DNA of 64,000 nt, taken from Rhabditoides inermis. Taxonomy: Eukaryota > Nematoda > Chromadorea > Rhabditida > Rhabditidae. Under the pieces are notes generated by a model. It was not told the origin of the DNA and searched no databases. It saw only the letters and a program-made list of their open reading frames with translations. Location of the stretch: NCBI GenBank assembly GCA_963966185.1, contig CAWZYM010000092.1, positions 28,501 through 92,500 on the forward strand. Reading direction: 5' to 3'. Below, piece after piece: positions 52,701 through 63,981 of this stretch (position 1 is the stretch's first letter; each line of letters begins with the position of its first letter). The translations under genes and the position numbers were made by a program.

Positions 52701-54825
52701 TCATTCAGTGCTATAGTCATTGGTTGAAACATGTTTCTAACGGTTTTGTGATTGATTGCATATACATCGATTTTAAGAAAGCTTTCGACACTATAAACCA
52801 TTCTCTTTTATTTAATAAGTTGCATTCGCTCGGTGTAAGAGGAAATGTATTGGGGTGGATTCGTAGCTTCCTGTCCGACCGTTGCCAACAGGTTATGGTT
52901 GGAGAGGAACTTTCCGCACCAAGACTCGTCAATTGCGGCGTGCCGCAAGGGTCGTGCCTGGGCCCAATATTGTTCAATGTGTATATCAATGACATCATAG
53001 CGCATTTGCCTGATTATGTTTCGTGTGAGTTATATGCAGATGATTTGAAAGTTTCTTTCGCATTTGATAAAGACGATCTTTCTGCCAAATCCAAGTTTCA
53101 ATGTGCCATTGACACAATTACTGATTGGTCTCATCAATGGGGATTACAAATTTCCACTGAAAAGACACAAATTTTGCACATTGGTCGCCGAAATCCCCGA
53201 TTTGAGTATACAGCAGGCGGCACCACTCTCGCACCTGCTAACTCAGTCCGGGATTTGGGCATAACTATGAGCACTTCTCTGGTATTTGACTCTCACTATG
53301 ACCTCATCATTCAAAATACGCTCAACTCAATCAATGATTTTCTGAGGGTTTATCAAACGAGAAATTTACATGTCTTGGTTGTTGCCTACACCACCTATTT
53401 CCGATGTAAATTGGAGTACTGCACTGAGCTGTGGAACCCTCAGGATGTGGGATCGGTGAATGCGATAGAATCTGTGCAGCGATACTATACGCGCCGAATA
53501 TGTCGCCGCGCTGGTTTGTTCTCACTCACCTATCCCCAACGATTACAACTTCTCGGCTTACAAACATTAGAGCAACGGCGCATTCTGAATGATGTGGCAT
53601 ACATGCATAAAGTGACCACAAACTCTACATACCTTGACTATCATGGTCTTTTCAACTTTGTACCAACTCGTTCTCGCACTTCTCATGGGTGGCGCGTGGT
53701 TCCGTGTTTTGATACAGCCCTTAAGAGCAGTGCATTTTTCAACAGGATTTATAGGCTTTGGAACTCACTCCCCCCTTCCATAGTAATGTCTGCAAAACAT
53801 GAAACTGTGAAATCCTTCCTAGAAAGTAATCCCCATTTGTTGCCAGTTTCGAAGATTCGTAGACTGTAGTCAACTTTCGATGCTTTCTGTATCATTTTAC
53901 ACTTTTTTTTTTCTCTCTCATACCGTATGCCATTGCTCATTTTGCTGTATTGAACTGTTTCTCCAAATGTACACGGTAATAAACTTATTATTATTATTCT
54001 TATAGATTCGCACTGGTGACACTGACACATACAGTTCAAAGAGTGAAATTGAAATGTAATAGTTCACCATCACTTCGATTCGGAAAGATAGGTGCATGCG
54101 AATGATACCTTCTCATTAAAGTACCATTCGATAGCAAACAGCAACCATAAATGGTATGTGGTATGGTGAAATAGCAGTCTTACCACTTACCACTGAATGG
54201 TAGTTACATGTGACGTTCTCCAACATTAAAATGCTCGTTTCATAGATTCTATTTGTGAAAACGGCGACGCCTTTGCTTATCCCACTGACCGATAGTTCTG
54301 TGTGACGTTCCCCAACATTAACATTTTGTTACTTTCATGGAAGACAATCAAGACATACAACTGCTCAATGTGCTCAAGAAGTGAGCGATCAAGGTTCCCA
54401 ATTCCTACTTCTTCTGACTCACGTCAGATTTCTAATAATCCGAATCCCACTGACCGATAGTTCTGTGTGAGGTTCTCGATGAAGAGATTCATGGCGTCTC
54501 CGCGCGCGTCGTGCCGCGGTGTCTGCACGAACGGCGCGCGGTACCGGATCACCGGAACGATCACCTGAAATCGGAGGAGTTCGAGAAAGTTGATAATGTA
54601 ATATACAGCGTCATATAGTTGATACACTACAGTGAGGGTAAAAGGTGGTATAGTTAACGAACAACAAAACTGTGACTAGGAGAACACACGATTACGAAAC
54701 TGGTAGAATAGAACACAAGCACCAACCTGGTCTTCTGCGGCGCCGGGTGGGGGCGGCGGGGGCGCGTACGCCTTGCGCAGCTCATCCAGATGGTCCACCT
54801 CCAGACGCCCTCCATCGGCCGCCAT
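46771..54825 (-). CDS. fem-2: PP2C-type protein phosphatase, FEM-2/PPM1F-like
   Basis: Ten exons, 5' to 3': 54727-54825, 54455-54564, 49516-49651, 49328-49388, 48760-48879, 48269-48418, 47840-48015, 47614-47710, 47041-47211, 46771-46958. They keep phase and give 435 residues, close to C. elegans FEM-2 (about 449). Residues 1-145 form the N-terminal region (FVDALAASHDTAPVAFDPEV). The catalytic domain has NRRPKQEDRW, VFAVFDGHGG (metal Asp and Gly), SGCTAVLA, LAWLGDS, REEASRVEAAGG, LTRALGD, LILACDG (metal Asp) and SSDNLTCICVFLRPP (metal Asp). All metal ligands are present; the usual D after ACDGxx is E. The tail is acidic. FEM-2 acts with FEM-1 and FEM-3 to promote male fate; PPM1F dephosphorylates PAK/CaMKII. 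Orthology to FEM-2 rests on length and N-terminal layout. Intron 2 (4.8 kb) holds a retrotransposon. Confidence 0.85.
47298..47452. mobile_element. GCGGTCAGTCTCTTC MITE, copy B (fem-2 intron)
   Basis: 155 bp, ends AAGTGCGGCCAGTCTCTTC and GAAGAGACTGACCGCAACTT. Direct 6-bp AAATAA flanks both ends (47292-47297, 47453-47458). Interior has repeated GGGAGT.TTTCGAAGGCA strings. Confidence 0.8.
48883..49046. mobile_element. GCGGTCAGTCTCTTC MITE, copy C, abutting a fem-2 exon
   Basis: Left end AAGTAGCGGTCAGTCTCTTC, right end TAGACTGACCACGCCT. The left end lies 3 bp from fem-2 exon 5, so the pyrimidine tract of that exon's 3' splice site (CTACTTTAG on the minus strand) comes from the MITE end. Confidence 0.7.
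49664..49764 (+). repeat. TTTCAAAAG tandem repeat
   Basis: Four diverged copies of a 25-30 bp unit (catttcaaaagtacaggtga, and variants) directly beyond fem-2 exon 3, inside intron 2. Confidence 0.75.
50371..50955 (+). pseudogene. Partial ORF1 of the retrotransposon
   Basis: Open for about 194 codons without its 5' start. It begins with a helical, charged part (DFTTEELKLERELKEECKKL) and continues into a basic Ser/Pro/Arg-rich half ending VDAVP. This fits the nucleic-acid-binding ORF1 proteins of CR1-like elements; no zinc knuckle is visible. Confidence 0.6.
50992..53869 (+). pseudogene. ORF2: endonuclease plus reverse transcriptase, one frameshift
   Basis: The first part (50992-52152) is an APE-like endonuclease: LLLNARSARNKL, ITESW, GGVLLLCDSS, VYRTPG, IQGDFNAPSVDW, RAHTLDIVLTD, CDHLPVEF. 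The second (about 52118-53869) is the reverse transcriptase: TSPDGI, WRLAYIKPLFKKGSRDNISN, YRPISLTS, QFGFRKNRST, YIDFKKAFDTINH, GVPQGSCLGPILFNVYINDI, YADDLKV. The two are out of frame by one base at a run of eight G (52110-52117); otherwise they are intact. ORF2 copies the element's RNA at a nicked target site. Confidence 0.88.
54004..54454. other. Rest of fem-2 intron 2, with duplicated donor region
   Basis: CCCACTGACCGATAGTTCTG occurs at 54280-54299 and again at the real exon-2 end (54446-54465). Related TGACGTTC.CCAACATTAA strings lie at 54212 and 54303. Confidence 0.7.
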
Positions 54826-55132
54826 TGTCTGCAAACAAAGCAAGTGGGTTCGAGAAAGTACTGGCTAAGGAGCGATAACGCTCCAGGTGATCGGTCGAGA
54901 AGTGAGTATGAGTGATTCGAGAAGGTAAGAGAACCGAGCGGAAAAATGCGAACAATTACGAACCAGTAATCTAGGAGCTGTGATGCACGAGACGATAAGG
55001 CGCGGCAGCAAACCGGAGAAAGTATATGATGAGAACGGAAAGAGAGAGTGAGAGTGAGTGATAAGAAGGGGCTATGAGTCACGATAATTGATTCGTAGGG
55101 GCGAATAGTCGTGGATGTGAGTGGTTTGTGGC

Positions 55133-55218
<86 letters not shown>

Positions 55219-55749
55219 ATGGGAACGCGGCCGCGCTCTAAACCAGTGAAGGTGATAAGGCGCAAGACGTCACAATGTGCCGACACAGGGGGGCGATCGA
55301 TGTCTCACAGTTGCGAGTGCAGGTGTGAGAGTGGGAGTGAGGCGCTCTTGAAGGTTCATACTTGCGAAACACGGTGAGTAACGGAAGAGTTTTGCATAAA
55401 TTTTCGAAGAAGATGGAAAGAAAATGTGGCTCCGAACTGCACAGCACATGATTCATCATCGTTTTTCGTGCCGGAGAAACTCTATTGACGTCTATCTTTC
55501 ACGGTTTAGATCTACATTCGCGCATAGTTGCCGTACTATTTTATTCAAAATTTTGTTTATTTTTGTAGTTTGTTTGTTTGTGTGTTTCTTTGATGGTGTT
55601 TCATAGGAATAGTTATCGGAAATGCGTATCATATTCATATTTTGTTGTTTCAGTGCCTTTCGCGAGGACGGAACGAGGGATCTTCGTTAAACCTCTGGAT
55701 CAGCTGTTACTGTAGTTTGTTTATTTCTTGCATCTCCCAGTTCACAAAC
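54826..55749. other. Divergent promoter region, fem-2 and CISD3-like gene
   Basis: Separates two divergent genes. Contains a GAGAGATA tract (55136-55218). Minor ORFs are low-complexity. No named promoter element was found. Confidence 0.5.
55136..55218 (+). repeat. (GA)n with GATA interruptions
   Basis: Purine-rich microsatellite between divergent genes. Confidence 0.9.
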
Positions 55750-56824
55750 ATGCGCACGTCGGTGGTGCAGTTTGTGGCGTCGAGCGTGGCGCGCTGCAGC
55801 CAGAAGACGGGCTTCGGCCCGAACCGCCTCTACCGCAAGGGCGCCCACTTCGTCGGAACCGAGCCCAAGACGCTCAAGTACCACCTCGTGAGTAGTTTGT
55901 TTGTTCGTTTAATAATTGGTTATCTGTCCAATATTGGCGTGATTTAGCTGCAAGACAAGAAGCCGGGAGAGCCGTACGGCCTGCAGGGCGAAAACCACAA
56001 GCTGCCCGGCACGGGAAAGATCCACAGCCAGCTCCCCACCAAGGTGCGCTAGATATTTTTTTTGATTTTGTAGCATGGTGTCAGTACCTCTTTTACCTCC
56101 TGTTTCTAATGCACTCTGTTTTCAGGTGCACATGAAGAAGGACAAGGTGTACGCGTGGTGCAGCTGCGGCTACAGCGGCAGCCAGGTGAGCTTGATTTAT
56201 AGTATCGTTTACATATTACATTTTCTTATTACTGTAATGTGTATTAATTTATCTGTACGTCGTACTTTCAGCCTCTGTGCGACGGCTCGCACAACTCGAT
56301 CCGCGTGCCGGATCTGAAGCTGAAGCCGGTGCGCTTCATTCCCCAGGAGGACATGACCGTGTGGCTGTGCAACTGCAAGCAGAGCAAGGTGGGAAAGTGT
56401 GATATGTTCAAATGTTTATCCGCAATCGCAAACATGATCGTGACACGTACGAAATGAATACACTCATATGAACCTCGTCGTTGATTTTTGCACCAAATGG
56501 AGGCTCGCTTAAGCAGCTATTAAGTTCAAAAAATGACAAAATTTCCGAAAATACATTTTTTCGTATTTTTCGACATTTTGGCAATGGGGCGCGCGAAAAT
56601 TGTAAAAATTTACAATATTTTTTGACATTTTATTTCGCATTTTTCGGCATTTTTCGGTATTTTTTGACATTTATTTCACATTATTTTTTTGTATTTTTGG
56701 GAACTTAATAGCTGCTTTATTGGTTGAGTTTGTCACTCCCCGTGCTGTTCAGAACCGTCCGTTCTGCGACGGCTCGCACAACGACATCCAGCCCGAGGAC
56801 AAGAAGGCCGGCCTCTTTGACTGA
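55750..56824 (+). CDS. cisd-3: CDGSH iron-sulfur domain protein 3 (CISD3, mitochondrial)
   Basis: Exons 55750-55887, 55948-56043, 56126-56185, 56272-56388 and 56753-56824 give 160 residues. Two complete CDGSH motifs, CSCGYSGSQPLCDGSH and CNCKQSKNRPFCDGSH, each with three Cys and one His for a 2Fe-2S cluster. Two motifs in one chain with no membrane segment is the CISD3 (MiNT) layout; CISD1 and CISD2 have one motif and an anchor. The N-terminus (MRTSVVQFVASSVARCSQKT) is basic and Ser-rich like a mitochondrial presequence. The protein acts in matrix Fe-S and iron/ROS balance. C. elegans has two close paralogues, so the exact symbol is uncertain. Intron 4 contains a MITE (56512-56716). Confidence 0.93.
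56512..56716 (-). mobile_element. Palindromic MITE, copy 2
   Basis: 205 bp, the same length as copy 1 at 18565 and nearly identical to its reverse complement. Flanked by TTA on both sides (56509-56511, 56717-56719). Confidence 0.87.
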
Positions 56825-57477
56825 TCTCTTCCTGCTCCTTCTCCTCCCTGCTCCTCCACTGCTCCACTGCTCCACCTGGAGACGTTCCTCGTTCTTTTCC
56901 CTCTGCTCACCCGTTGTTCATAGTATTTTTCTAGATATTATAGTGTTGTTTGTTTTCAGAGTTGTTATTATTAGAGACTAGAGAATGAAATCATTTGTTT
57001 TTGGATCGATTTCGTAACTGTTGTCGCTGGTTACTATAGCGAAATGTCGGTTGAGAGTTGGAGAAAGAGAGAGAGAATGGGGTTTTATTACAAGGATGTG
57101 TTCAAGTCGTTAGGTTTCCTTTACTTCGAAACGAGGTTCAAATGTCATCTCAGTATGCAGCACGACGGGGACCGTCTCCAAGTCGATCGATGTTTTCTTT
57201 TTTTCACTTTTACTTGATCGATGATAATTCCTGGACCATTACAGTACCATTCTTGACGTGTACAGCTCCGAATTTTACTTTTACTTACTCTGACCACTTT
57301 TTTTGGCTGAAGTTGTTCAATTGAGATCAAGGTTGTATACAAGTACTCAATACTCTACCGGAGTACTTGACCAGGATAGACCGGTGTGCGAGGCGACTCT
57401 CATTATACCCGAAACCAGGTTGCAACACGCGATGACCACACATAATTTGCGGGCGGCGAATCGCAACCGTAACTCGG

Positions 57478-57512
<35 letters not shown>

Positions 57513-57686
57513 AGAGAATAAGGGGGAGAGAGAGAGAGAGAGGGGGGAAGAGAGAGAGAGAAGGGTCGATCCCTCGGTATTATTCTTGTGCCGGCGCGAT
57601 CCCATGACTCTCTTTCACATGTGGTCTGCGTTTACGAGCTTCTCTCATGGGGTGTATGTGGGTGAGATAGTTCTGTTTCGCATTTG

Positions 57687-57747
<61 letters not shown>

Positions 57748-58678
57748 CTCTTTCTCTCAGAGGACACTCGGAGAAAGGCAACATTGTCCGAGGAGTGATA
57801 GAATTAGGGGGTTAGGTGTATGTGTGTGCCGCGCGGGCGCATGAAAGGACTAGGGGCAAAGTAATTAGCATATAGGGTGGCAGCAGGTCTGGGTGACAAT
57901 GGAGTGAGGAGATGGTCCGTTAGGGAGAGAGTGTAACTGGCAACAGTGTCCCTCCCAATCTCTCTCTCTCTCTCTCTCTCTCCCTCTCTCCCTGCCATCC
58001 TCTCACTTTACACAAGTCGCTGCGCACATATCCCGAGTGTCCATTGCTTTCTCACAACCACAGGTCACTCACCCCCCCCCCCCCCCACATCACATCACAT
58101 TCCCCCACTCCCGCCATTCACATTCACATATATGTTTATTTATTGTCGTGCGTTTCGCGCCGTATCACGCCTGCGTAGCTGCCCACTCTCCCGCCGCTGC
58201 GTGGCAGCCCCTCTCTCTCCTCTCCAGAGAATTGAGGCTAATGCGTGAGGCGCGGATAGAGAACATAGGCCACACGAATCGTGTGTGTTTCCCTGCTATT
58301 TTCTCTAGCTTTACGACCATCTCTAGGATTTGAGATATCCGATCTAAGACTGTAATGACACAGGTGCGTAATCCGCCTCGATACAGGTGAGTGTGGTGTT
58401 AATGGGTGGAGGGCCGTGTCTGCCTCTCTCCCATCTTCGTACTCTCTCGCCGCCGTCTGACTTGACCCGAGAACGCTATGCAAATATGTCGGAGGGAGGA
58501 GAGGCGTCATCTCGCCGAGAGGAGAGAGAGACATGCATTCCCATATAGCATATCGGCAACATTACACTGGTTCTGGGGCTGCGCGAGCCGCTATTCCGGC
58601 GTTGGCATTCTAGCATTTTGTGACTCAGCGGGACGCCACGCTACGCAGTCATTCACCACGTTCCTCGACAACCTTGTA

Positions 58679-58733
<55 letters not shown>

Positions 58734-58968
58734 CCGGCTTCGCACCCCCACCCCATTTTTTCACGACGTTCCGTCTGTCTATTGTTCGCCACGATCGCAA
58801 ATCGTTGGACGGAGAGAGAGAGACAGTGTGTCTCTGTGTCCATAATTCATATGACGCGTATGGTTCTCGCGGCAGGAAAACACTAGGAGAGTGGCTGCAA
58901 TGTGAGGTCGCGCAGGCTTATTTTCTGCATCTCCATGTCAGCTTGATGGAGTGTTCCCCTCCTGTTGC

Positions 58969-59018
<50 letters not shown>

Positions 59019-59146
59019 AGATATGATCTCTAGAGAGTAGAGAGAGAGAGCGGGGAGAGCAATTGTCGTTCAGTGTCGCTGCTGACGCGTGCTCTTTCCT
59101 TTCTTCTCATTCTTCTCTCCCCCACCTAATCGATGTATATATACCT

Positions 59147-59228
<82 letters not shown>

Positions 59229-59235
59229 CTCTCTC

Positions 59236-59283
<48 letters not shown>

Positions 59284-59869
59284 CTCTCTCTTCACTCTCA
59301 TCACACTCGCGCATTTCCCCCTTCTCTCCGTTTGTTGTTATGACGCAACACTGCCTTCTGCCATATTGATTCAATGGTCAGATGACCTTTGTTTCCTATC
59401 CTCTCACTCTCAAGCTTTTCATGAATTGCACTTTTCACATAAATTACGTTTTCCCTCCTCATAATTGTACTCTCGTCTCTCGTGCTCGGTCCATATAGGT
59501 TACATTTAGATTTATGTCACCTTTTTCTTTGTACTATAGAGTCCGCTTCGTGTGAGAGCGATTGTTATTTGTAGTACGTACATCATGATTTATTTCTCTA
59601 ATTTGTCTAAACTTTGTGTTTGTAGACGTGTCATTTGCGAATGTAACGTTTCATTTCATTTGTAGTTGAACATTACATTTATACTTTACATATACTAATT
59701 CAACCGTGTTTGTCGGCTCTCCATTTGCTTGTTTTGGTCAGCTCTTCCCGGAGAATATTTTATTCATTCGCTACGAAATAGGGAACGAGACGAATTGGGA
59801 CGAAAAACAAGACGTGTCTACCCGCCATTTTGGGCAATGGGCGCAAGCTAATCAGCCGTCGATGATAGT

Positions 59870-59913
<44 letters not shown>

Positions 59914-60174
59914 TGAAGCGAGAGACGAGCAGTCTTGTTTGGTGGTTGGTGGTATGTGTGTGTTCAGGTGATTAGCAGTGTTCCAATTCTCTCTCTCTCT
60001 CTCTCTCTCTCTCCCTCTCTCTGACATCTCGCCTCTCGTAACGAGAAAGGTCCCCATCTTTCATTCATTCCATCCCTGTCGCAATTCCACCCTCATTTTT
60101 CGGGTTCGCCTCTTTTTCTTGGCCTGCCACTGCCTAGGATTTTCTTCTCCACGGCAAATTGCGCGCTTGCGTAC

Positions 60175-60211
<37 letters not shown>

Positions 60212-60429
60212 CAAGGAGGGAGGAGATATATATATGTTTCGAGGCTCCCCTAGGCATCTTCCAGTCTCGTTATAAGACGGAATCAATGTGTGGAGGGGAG
60301 AGAGCCTTTCCATCCGGGAAGAGCGCTTTTTTGTCCCTTCACTTTACCCATTTCGTGAATGTGCGTACCCCTTATGCCTTATTTCCACCGCCATTATGAT
60401 AATCTACCTATTGCGGTGTTCTCGTTTTC
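56825..60429. other. Microsatellite-rich intergenic region
   Basis: CISD3-gene 3' flank, then long CT/GA tracts at about 57476-57560, 57689-57750, 57960-57990, 58681-58731, 58968-59012, 59148-59300, 59871-59908, 59990-60020 and 60177-60211, with a C-run at 58072-58086. No gene recognised on either strand. Confidence 0.7.
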
Positions 60430-61035
60430 ATCACTGCTCCTCCTCCTTCCTCCGAATGACTCTGCTCCTGCTCTCTTCCGGTTATGTTCTTCTCACCTCC
60501 GAATCGTTGTATGTCTACTGCTCATCTAATACCTTATACTTTGTACTACTTCTCCTTACCTTTCTTCTTCCAATCTACTCCTCTCCCTGCTCCTGCTCCT
60601 CCTCCACTACTTCGAATGGTTGCATTCCTATTTCTGCTCCTACTGCCTGTTGTCGTTCTCCTTCTCCCTGCTCCTTCTTCTGCTCCTTTCTCATGCTCCT
60701 GCTCTCGCTCTCCCCTGCTCCTTCTCCTTCTTCTCCTCTTCCTTCGAATGATTGTATTCACCTACTCCTGCTCCTTCTCCTGTTCCTCCTGCTCCTCCTC
60801 CATTCCTCCGAACGATAGTATTCTTCCTGCTCCTGCTCCGTCTCCTACTCCTCCCCCTCCTTCTCCTTCTCTTCCTCCATTTCTCCGAATGATTGTATTT
60901 TCCGGCTCCTACTGCTCCTTCTCCTACTCCTTCGTCTCTTTCTTCTCCCACTTCTCCTGCTCCTTTTCCTACTCCTCCTCCTCCACTCCTCCGCATGATT
61001 GTATTCTCCTACTCCTTCTCCTTCTCCATCTTCCC
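60430..61035 (+). repeat. Pyrimidine minisatellite with TCCGAATGATTGTATTC core
   Basis: Imperfect units of about 70-120 bp: a (CTCCTGCTC)n tract followed by a TTCGAATGATTGTATTC-like core (near 60453, 60610, 60745, 60805, 60883, 60985). The open frames on the plus strand are by-products. Confidence 0.8.
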
Positions 61036-61155
61036 ACCTCTCTCGCGCCTCTCCCAGAGTGATCTATCGCTGTCTTCCGATGAGTCTGCTCCCATAGCTC
61101 ATAGCGTGTGAGAAAGCTATTCCACTATGTGCGCATGAAGTAACTAAACACTCGC

Positions 61156-61297
61156 AGATGTGGCAGGTTCTTGCCGCCAATTATCGATTGATTGATTGAC
61201 TGATTTCATGATTAAGTTCACGTATTGCATGAACTGATCATTTGCAGATGTGCTAAGGTCTTCCCGCCAATTATCGATTGATTGATCGATTGACTAA
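61156..61297 (+). repeat. Duplicated leader before the FERM gene
   Basis: GCAGATGTG, then TTC(T/C)(T/C)GCCGCCAATTATC-like sequence and GATTGATTGA, occur at 61156-61200 and 61247-61294. Each copy starts with an AG acceptor-like site, the second (TTTGCAG) being the better. Confidence 0.75.
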
Positions 61298-61564
61298 ATG
61301 CGAGCGATGCGGTTCGGCAGCGGCAGCTACGACGTGCGCGCGTCGGAGGGCATCGATCCGATGAGGTATTGATTGACTATCGATTGCTTATTGATTAATT
61401 TAGTTTGCACAGAATGCGAGCTTCGTCCACGCAACGAACCATTGCGTGTACCGTGCTGTTTTTGGACGGAACGGAGAAGGTGTTCCATATTGAGGTAAGA
61501 ATCTCTCTCTCTCTCTCCCCCTCTCTCTCCCCCCTCCTCTCTCTCTCCCCCTCTCCCCCCTCTC

Positions 61565-61610
<46 letters not shown>

Positions 61611-62519
61611 TCCCTCTCTCTTTCAACCCCCGTCTCTCTCAGCGCGGTGCCAATGGAGACGCCCTTCTGGACGCTGTCTACACCCATCTCGAATTGGTGG
61701 AAAGAGACTTTTTTGGTCTTCAATTCGTCTGCGTACTAGACACTAAAGAAGGCCAGCAGAAGGTGAGTTGTTTGTTTGTTTGTTTGTTTGTTTAGTCGTT
61801 TACTTGTTTGATCATCTTCCCAATGTTTCAGAAGTGGCTGGAACCTAAGAAAGCGGTGCGGAAACAGATGATTTGTAAGTTTTTAGAAACTCTTTTTCTT
61901 TAGTTTGCTGCTCTTTGAAGCTAATCCCGCGTTCATTCATCTTTCCTTTTCCACTTTTGTCGGTCAACTTTCTTGCTACGCTCTCTCATTACTCATTCTC
62001 CTTTCTTTTTCTTCCTACAATCTGTTCTCACTTTGCTAGAAGCTAGAACCAGGACATTAGATTCTTGGAAATCATGAAATTTAGTCTCTCTCTCTCTCTC
62101 CCCCCTCTCTCCCTCTCTCTCCTCTCTCTCCTCTCTCTCCTCTCTCTCCTCTCTCTCTCTCTCCACCCCCTCCATTCCAGGCCCTCCCTACTACCTTTTC
62201 TTCCGTGTGAAGTTCTACGTCTCCGACCCAAGCAAGCTCACCGAGGAGTACACTAGGTTATTTTTTCGTTATTTGCATTCAAAAAAGAATGGACACAAGA
62301 AAATCGGATAACTGAGATTTTTCGCCTATTTCAATGGCGAGACACAACCTCACTTTCACATGAGCAAAACACATGAAACTCCGAATCGATTTATCGATTG
62401 ATTTTCCTTCCAGGTACCACTTCTTCCTGCAGATCCGTAAAGACATCGCGGATGGTAGACTGCCGTGTCCGGAAGGGAGTCAGGCACTCCTCGCGAGCTA
62501 TGCGGCACAGTGTGAGTGA

Positions 62520-62568
<49 letters not shown>

Positions 62569-62649
62569 ATAGAGAGGGAGAGAGAGATGGAGAGATGGAG
62601 AGAGAGAAGGAGAGAGAGGGAGAGAGAGAGGGAGAGAGATGGAGAGATG

Positions 62650-62680
<31 letters not shown>

Positions 62681-63122
62681 AGAGAGAGGGAGGGAAGAGA
62701 AGGAGAGATAGGGAGATAGAGAGAGAGAAGAAGAGAGAAGGAGAGAGAGGGAGAGAGAGGGGGAGGAGAGGGAGAGAAGAGAGAGATAGAGAGAGAGGGA
62801 GGGAGGGAGAGAGAGAGAAAGAGAGAGAGAGATTCCCTCTTCCAGCCGAGTTAGGGGACCAGCCGGACGACGCTCCTCCCGGCTACCTGGATAGCTTCGT
62901 CTTCTCGCCCTCCCACCCCGCCAGCCAGGACACTATGAGAAGAATCGCCGAGCTGCACAGGTTCATCGATTTATCGATTTATTGATTTTCCCGCGGTTCA
63001 TTGGTTTATCGATTGATTGCAGGCTGCACCGCGGTCAGTCGCCGGCGGAGGCCGAGTTCAATTTCCTCGACCATGCCAAGCGACTGGACCTGTATGGCGT
63101 GGATCTGTACGATGCCAGGGTG

Positions 63123-63173
<51 letters not shown>

Positions 63174-63981
63174 CTCCCTCTCTCTAGGACGGCAAAGGCG
63201 TCTCCATCCAAGTGGGCGTCAACGCGTACGGCGTGATCGTCTTCCACGAGGGCAGCAAGGTTCGTTTGAACCACCCCGGGTCCCGACACGATTGCCTGTT
63301 CCAGGTGAACGAGTACCCGTGGTGCAGCGTGATGAAGATCAGCTTCAAGCGCAAGCAGTTCTACCTGCAGATCAAGGAAGAGGCGGTGAGTGAAAGAGAT
63401 TACGGTAGTTTTGAATAGGGTTACGGTATGTTGAATTGCAGACGGACAGTGATGCGACGCTGGTGTTCATCGTACCCTCACCGCCCGCCTGCAAGCAGTT
63501 GTGGAAGGTGAGTACAATCTTTAAAAAATTATGACTCTTAGGTTGGCAACATCTTTTACTGTAGCGTCCAATCTGTACGTAATTAAATATAGTTACATTA
63601 CTCACTGAAACCGAACGACGGTTCTGTGACGAGAGTGTGGGTGGCACTAATGTCATGGAATAAATTCACGCTTGAAGACACACGATGGAAGACACACAAA
63701 TGTTTGAAAGTGCCACTTTCAAACATTTGTATTTGTATCAAAATTCCACTTTCTGAGGATATTTCTGAGGTTAGGGTTTTCAGCCGGCCGAAATTGAATC
63801 GGACATATTGAATCGCAAGCTGCGTGTCTTATCTCTTAATCTCTTATCACCAGATGACACCTAATCATTTCTCTCACTCTTTCCAGTCGTGCATCGAGCA
63901 CCATACGTTCTTCCGGCTGATCGCAGCGCCCGCGCCTCCGCCCAAGAGCATATTCAACATCGGCAGCCGCTATCGATACAG
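61298..63981 (+). CDS. ptp-1: PTPN3/PTPN4-type phosphatase, FERM region (PTP-1-like), cut by the window edge
   Basis: Eleven exons (61298-61365, 61413-61494, 61643-61762, 61832-61874, 62181-62256, 62414-62511, 62846-62960, 63023-63119, 63188-63385, 63442-63507, 63887-63981) keep phase for 352 residues; the last ends at a donor at 63982, so the gene continues. It is a FERM domain: F1 (CTVLFLDGTEKVFHIE), KKWLEPKKAVRKQM, F2 (LFFRVKFYVSDPSKLTEEYT, ADGRLPCPEGSQALLASYAA), SPAEAEFNFLDHAKRLDLYG, F3 (MKISFKRKQFYLQIK, CIEHHTFFRL). The N-terminal YDVRASE and the wording of F1 and F2 match PTPN4 better than band 4.1. PDZ and phosphatase domains should lie beyond the window. The family links membrane proteins to the cortex and dephosphorylates tyrosine. 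A second ATG, 9 bp downstream, is possible. Confidence 0.88.
63260..63304 (+). other. Candidate 45-nt in-frame intron in the FERM exon
   Basis: Starts GT and ends CCAG, 45 bp, with no stop. Retained, it adds VRLNHPGSRHDCLFQ inside the F3 lobe, where relatives have a short turn. Other introns here are as short (43-46 bp). Confidence 0.45.

Larger units (their letters stand above)
50367..54003 (+). mobile_element. Non-LTR retrotransposon, CR1/Jockey type, 5'-truncated
   Basis: About 3.6 kb, opposite in direction to its host gene fem-2. Order: partial ORF1, APE-type endonuclease, reverse transcriptase, then a 3' end with AATAAA (53978-53983) and a TTATTATTATT tail. The 5' boundary is set where the ORF1 frame opens and is not proven by a target duplication. 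Clade placement rests on motifs. Confidence 0.85.

Noticed and set aside
51726..53005. Minus-strand frames inside the retrotransposon
   Set aside because: Shadows of the endonuclease and reverse-transcriptase frames.
60288..61062. Plus-strand frames of 176-192 codons rich in Ser, Leu, Cys and Pro
   Set aside because: Encoded entirely by the CTCCTG minisatellite.
61156..61294. CRISPR-like or regulatory direct repeat
   Set aside because: Only two copies, in a eukaryotic leader; it fits a local duplication.
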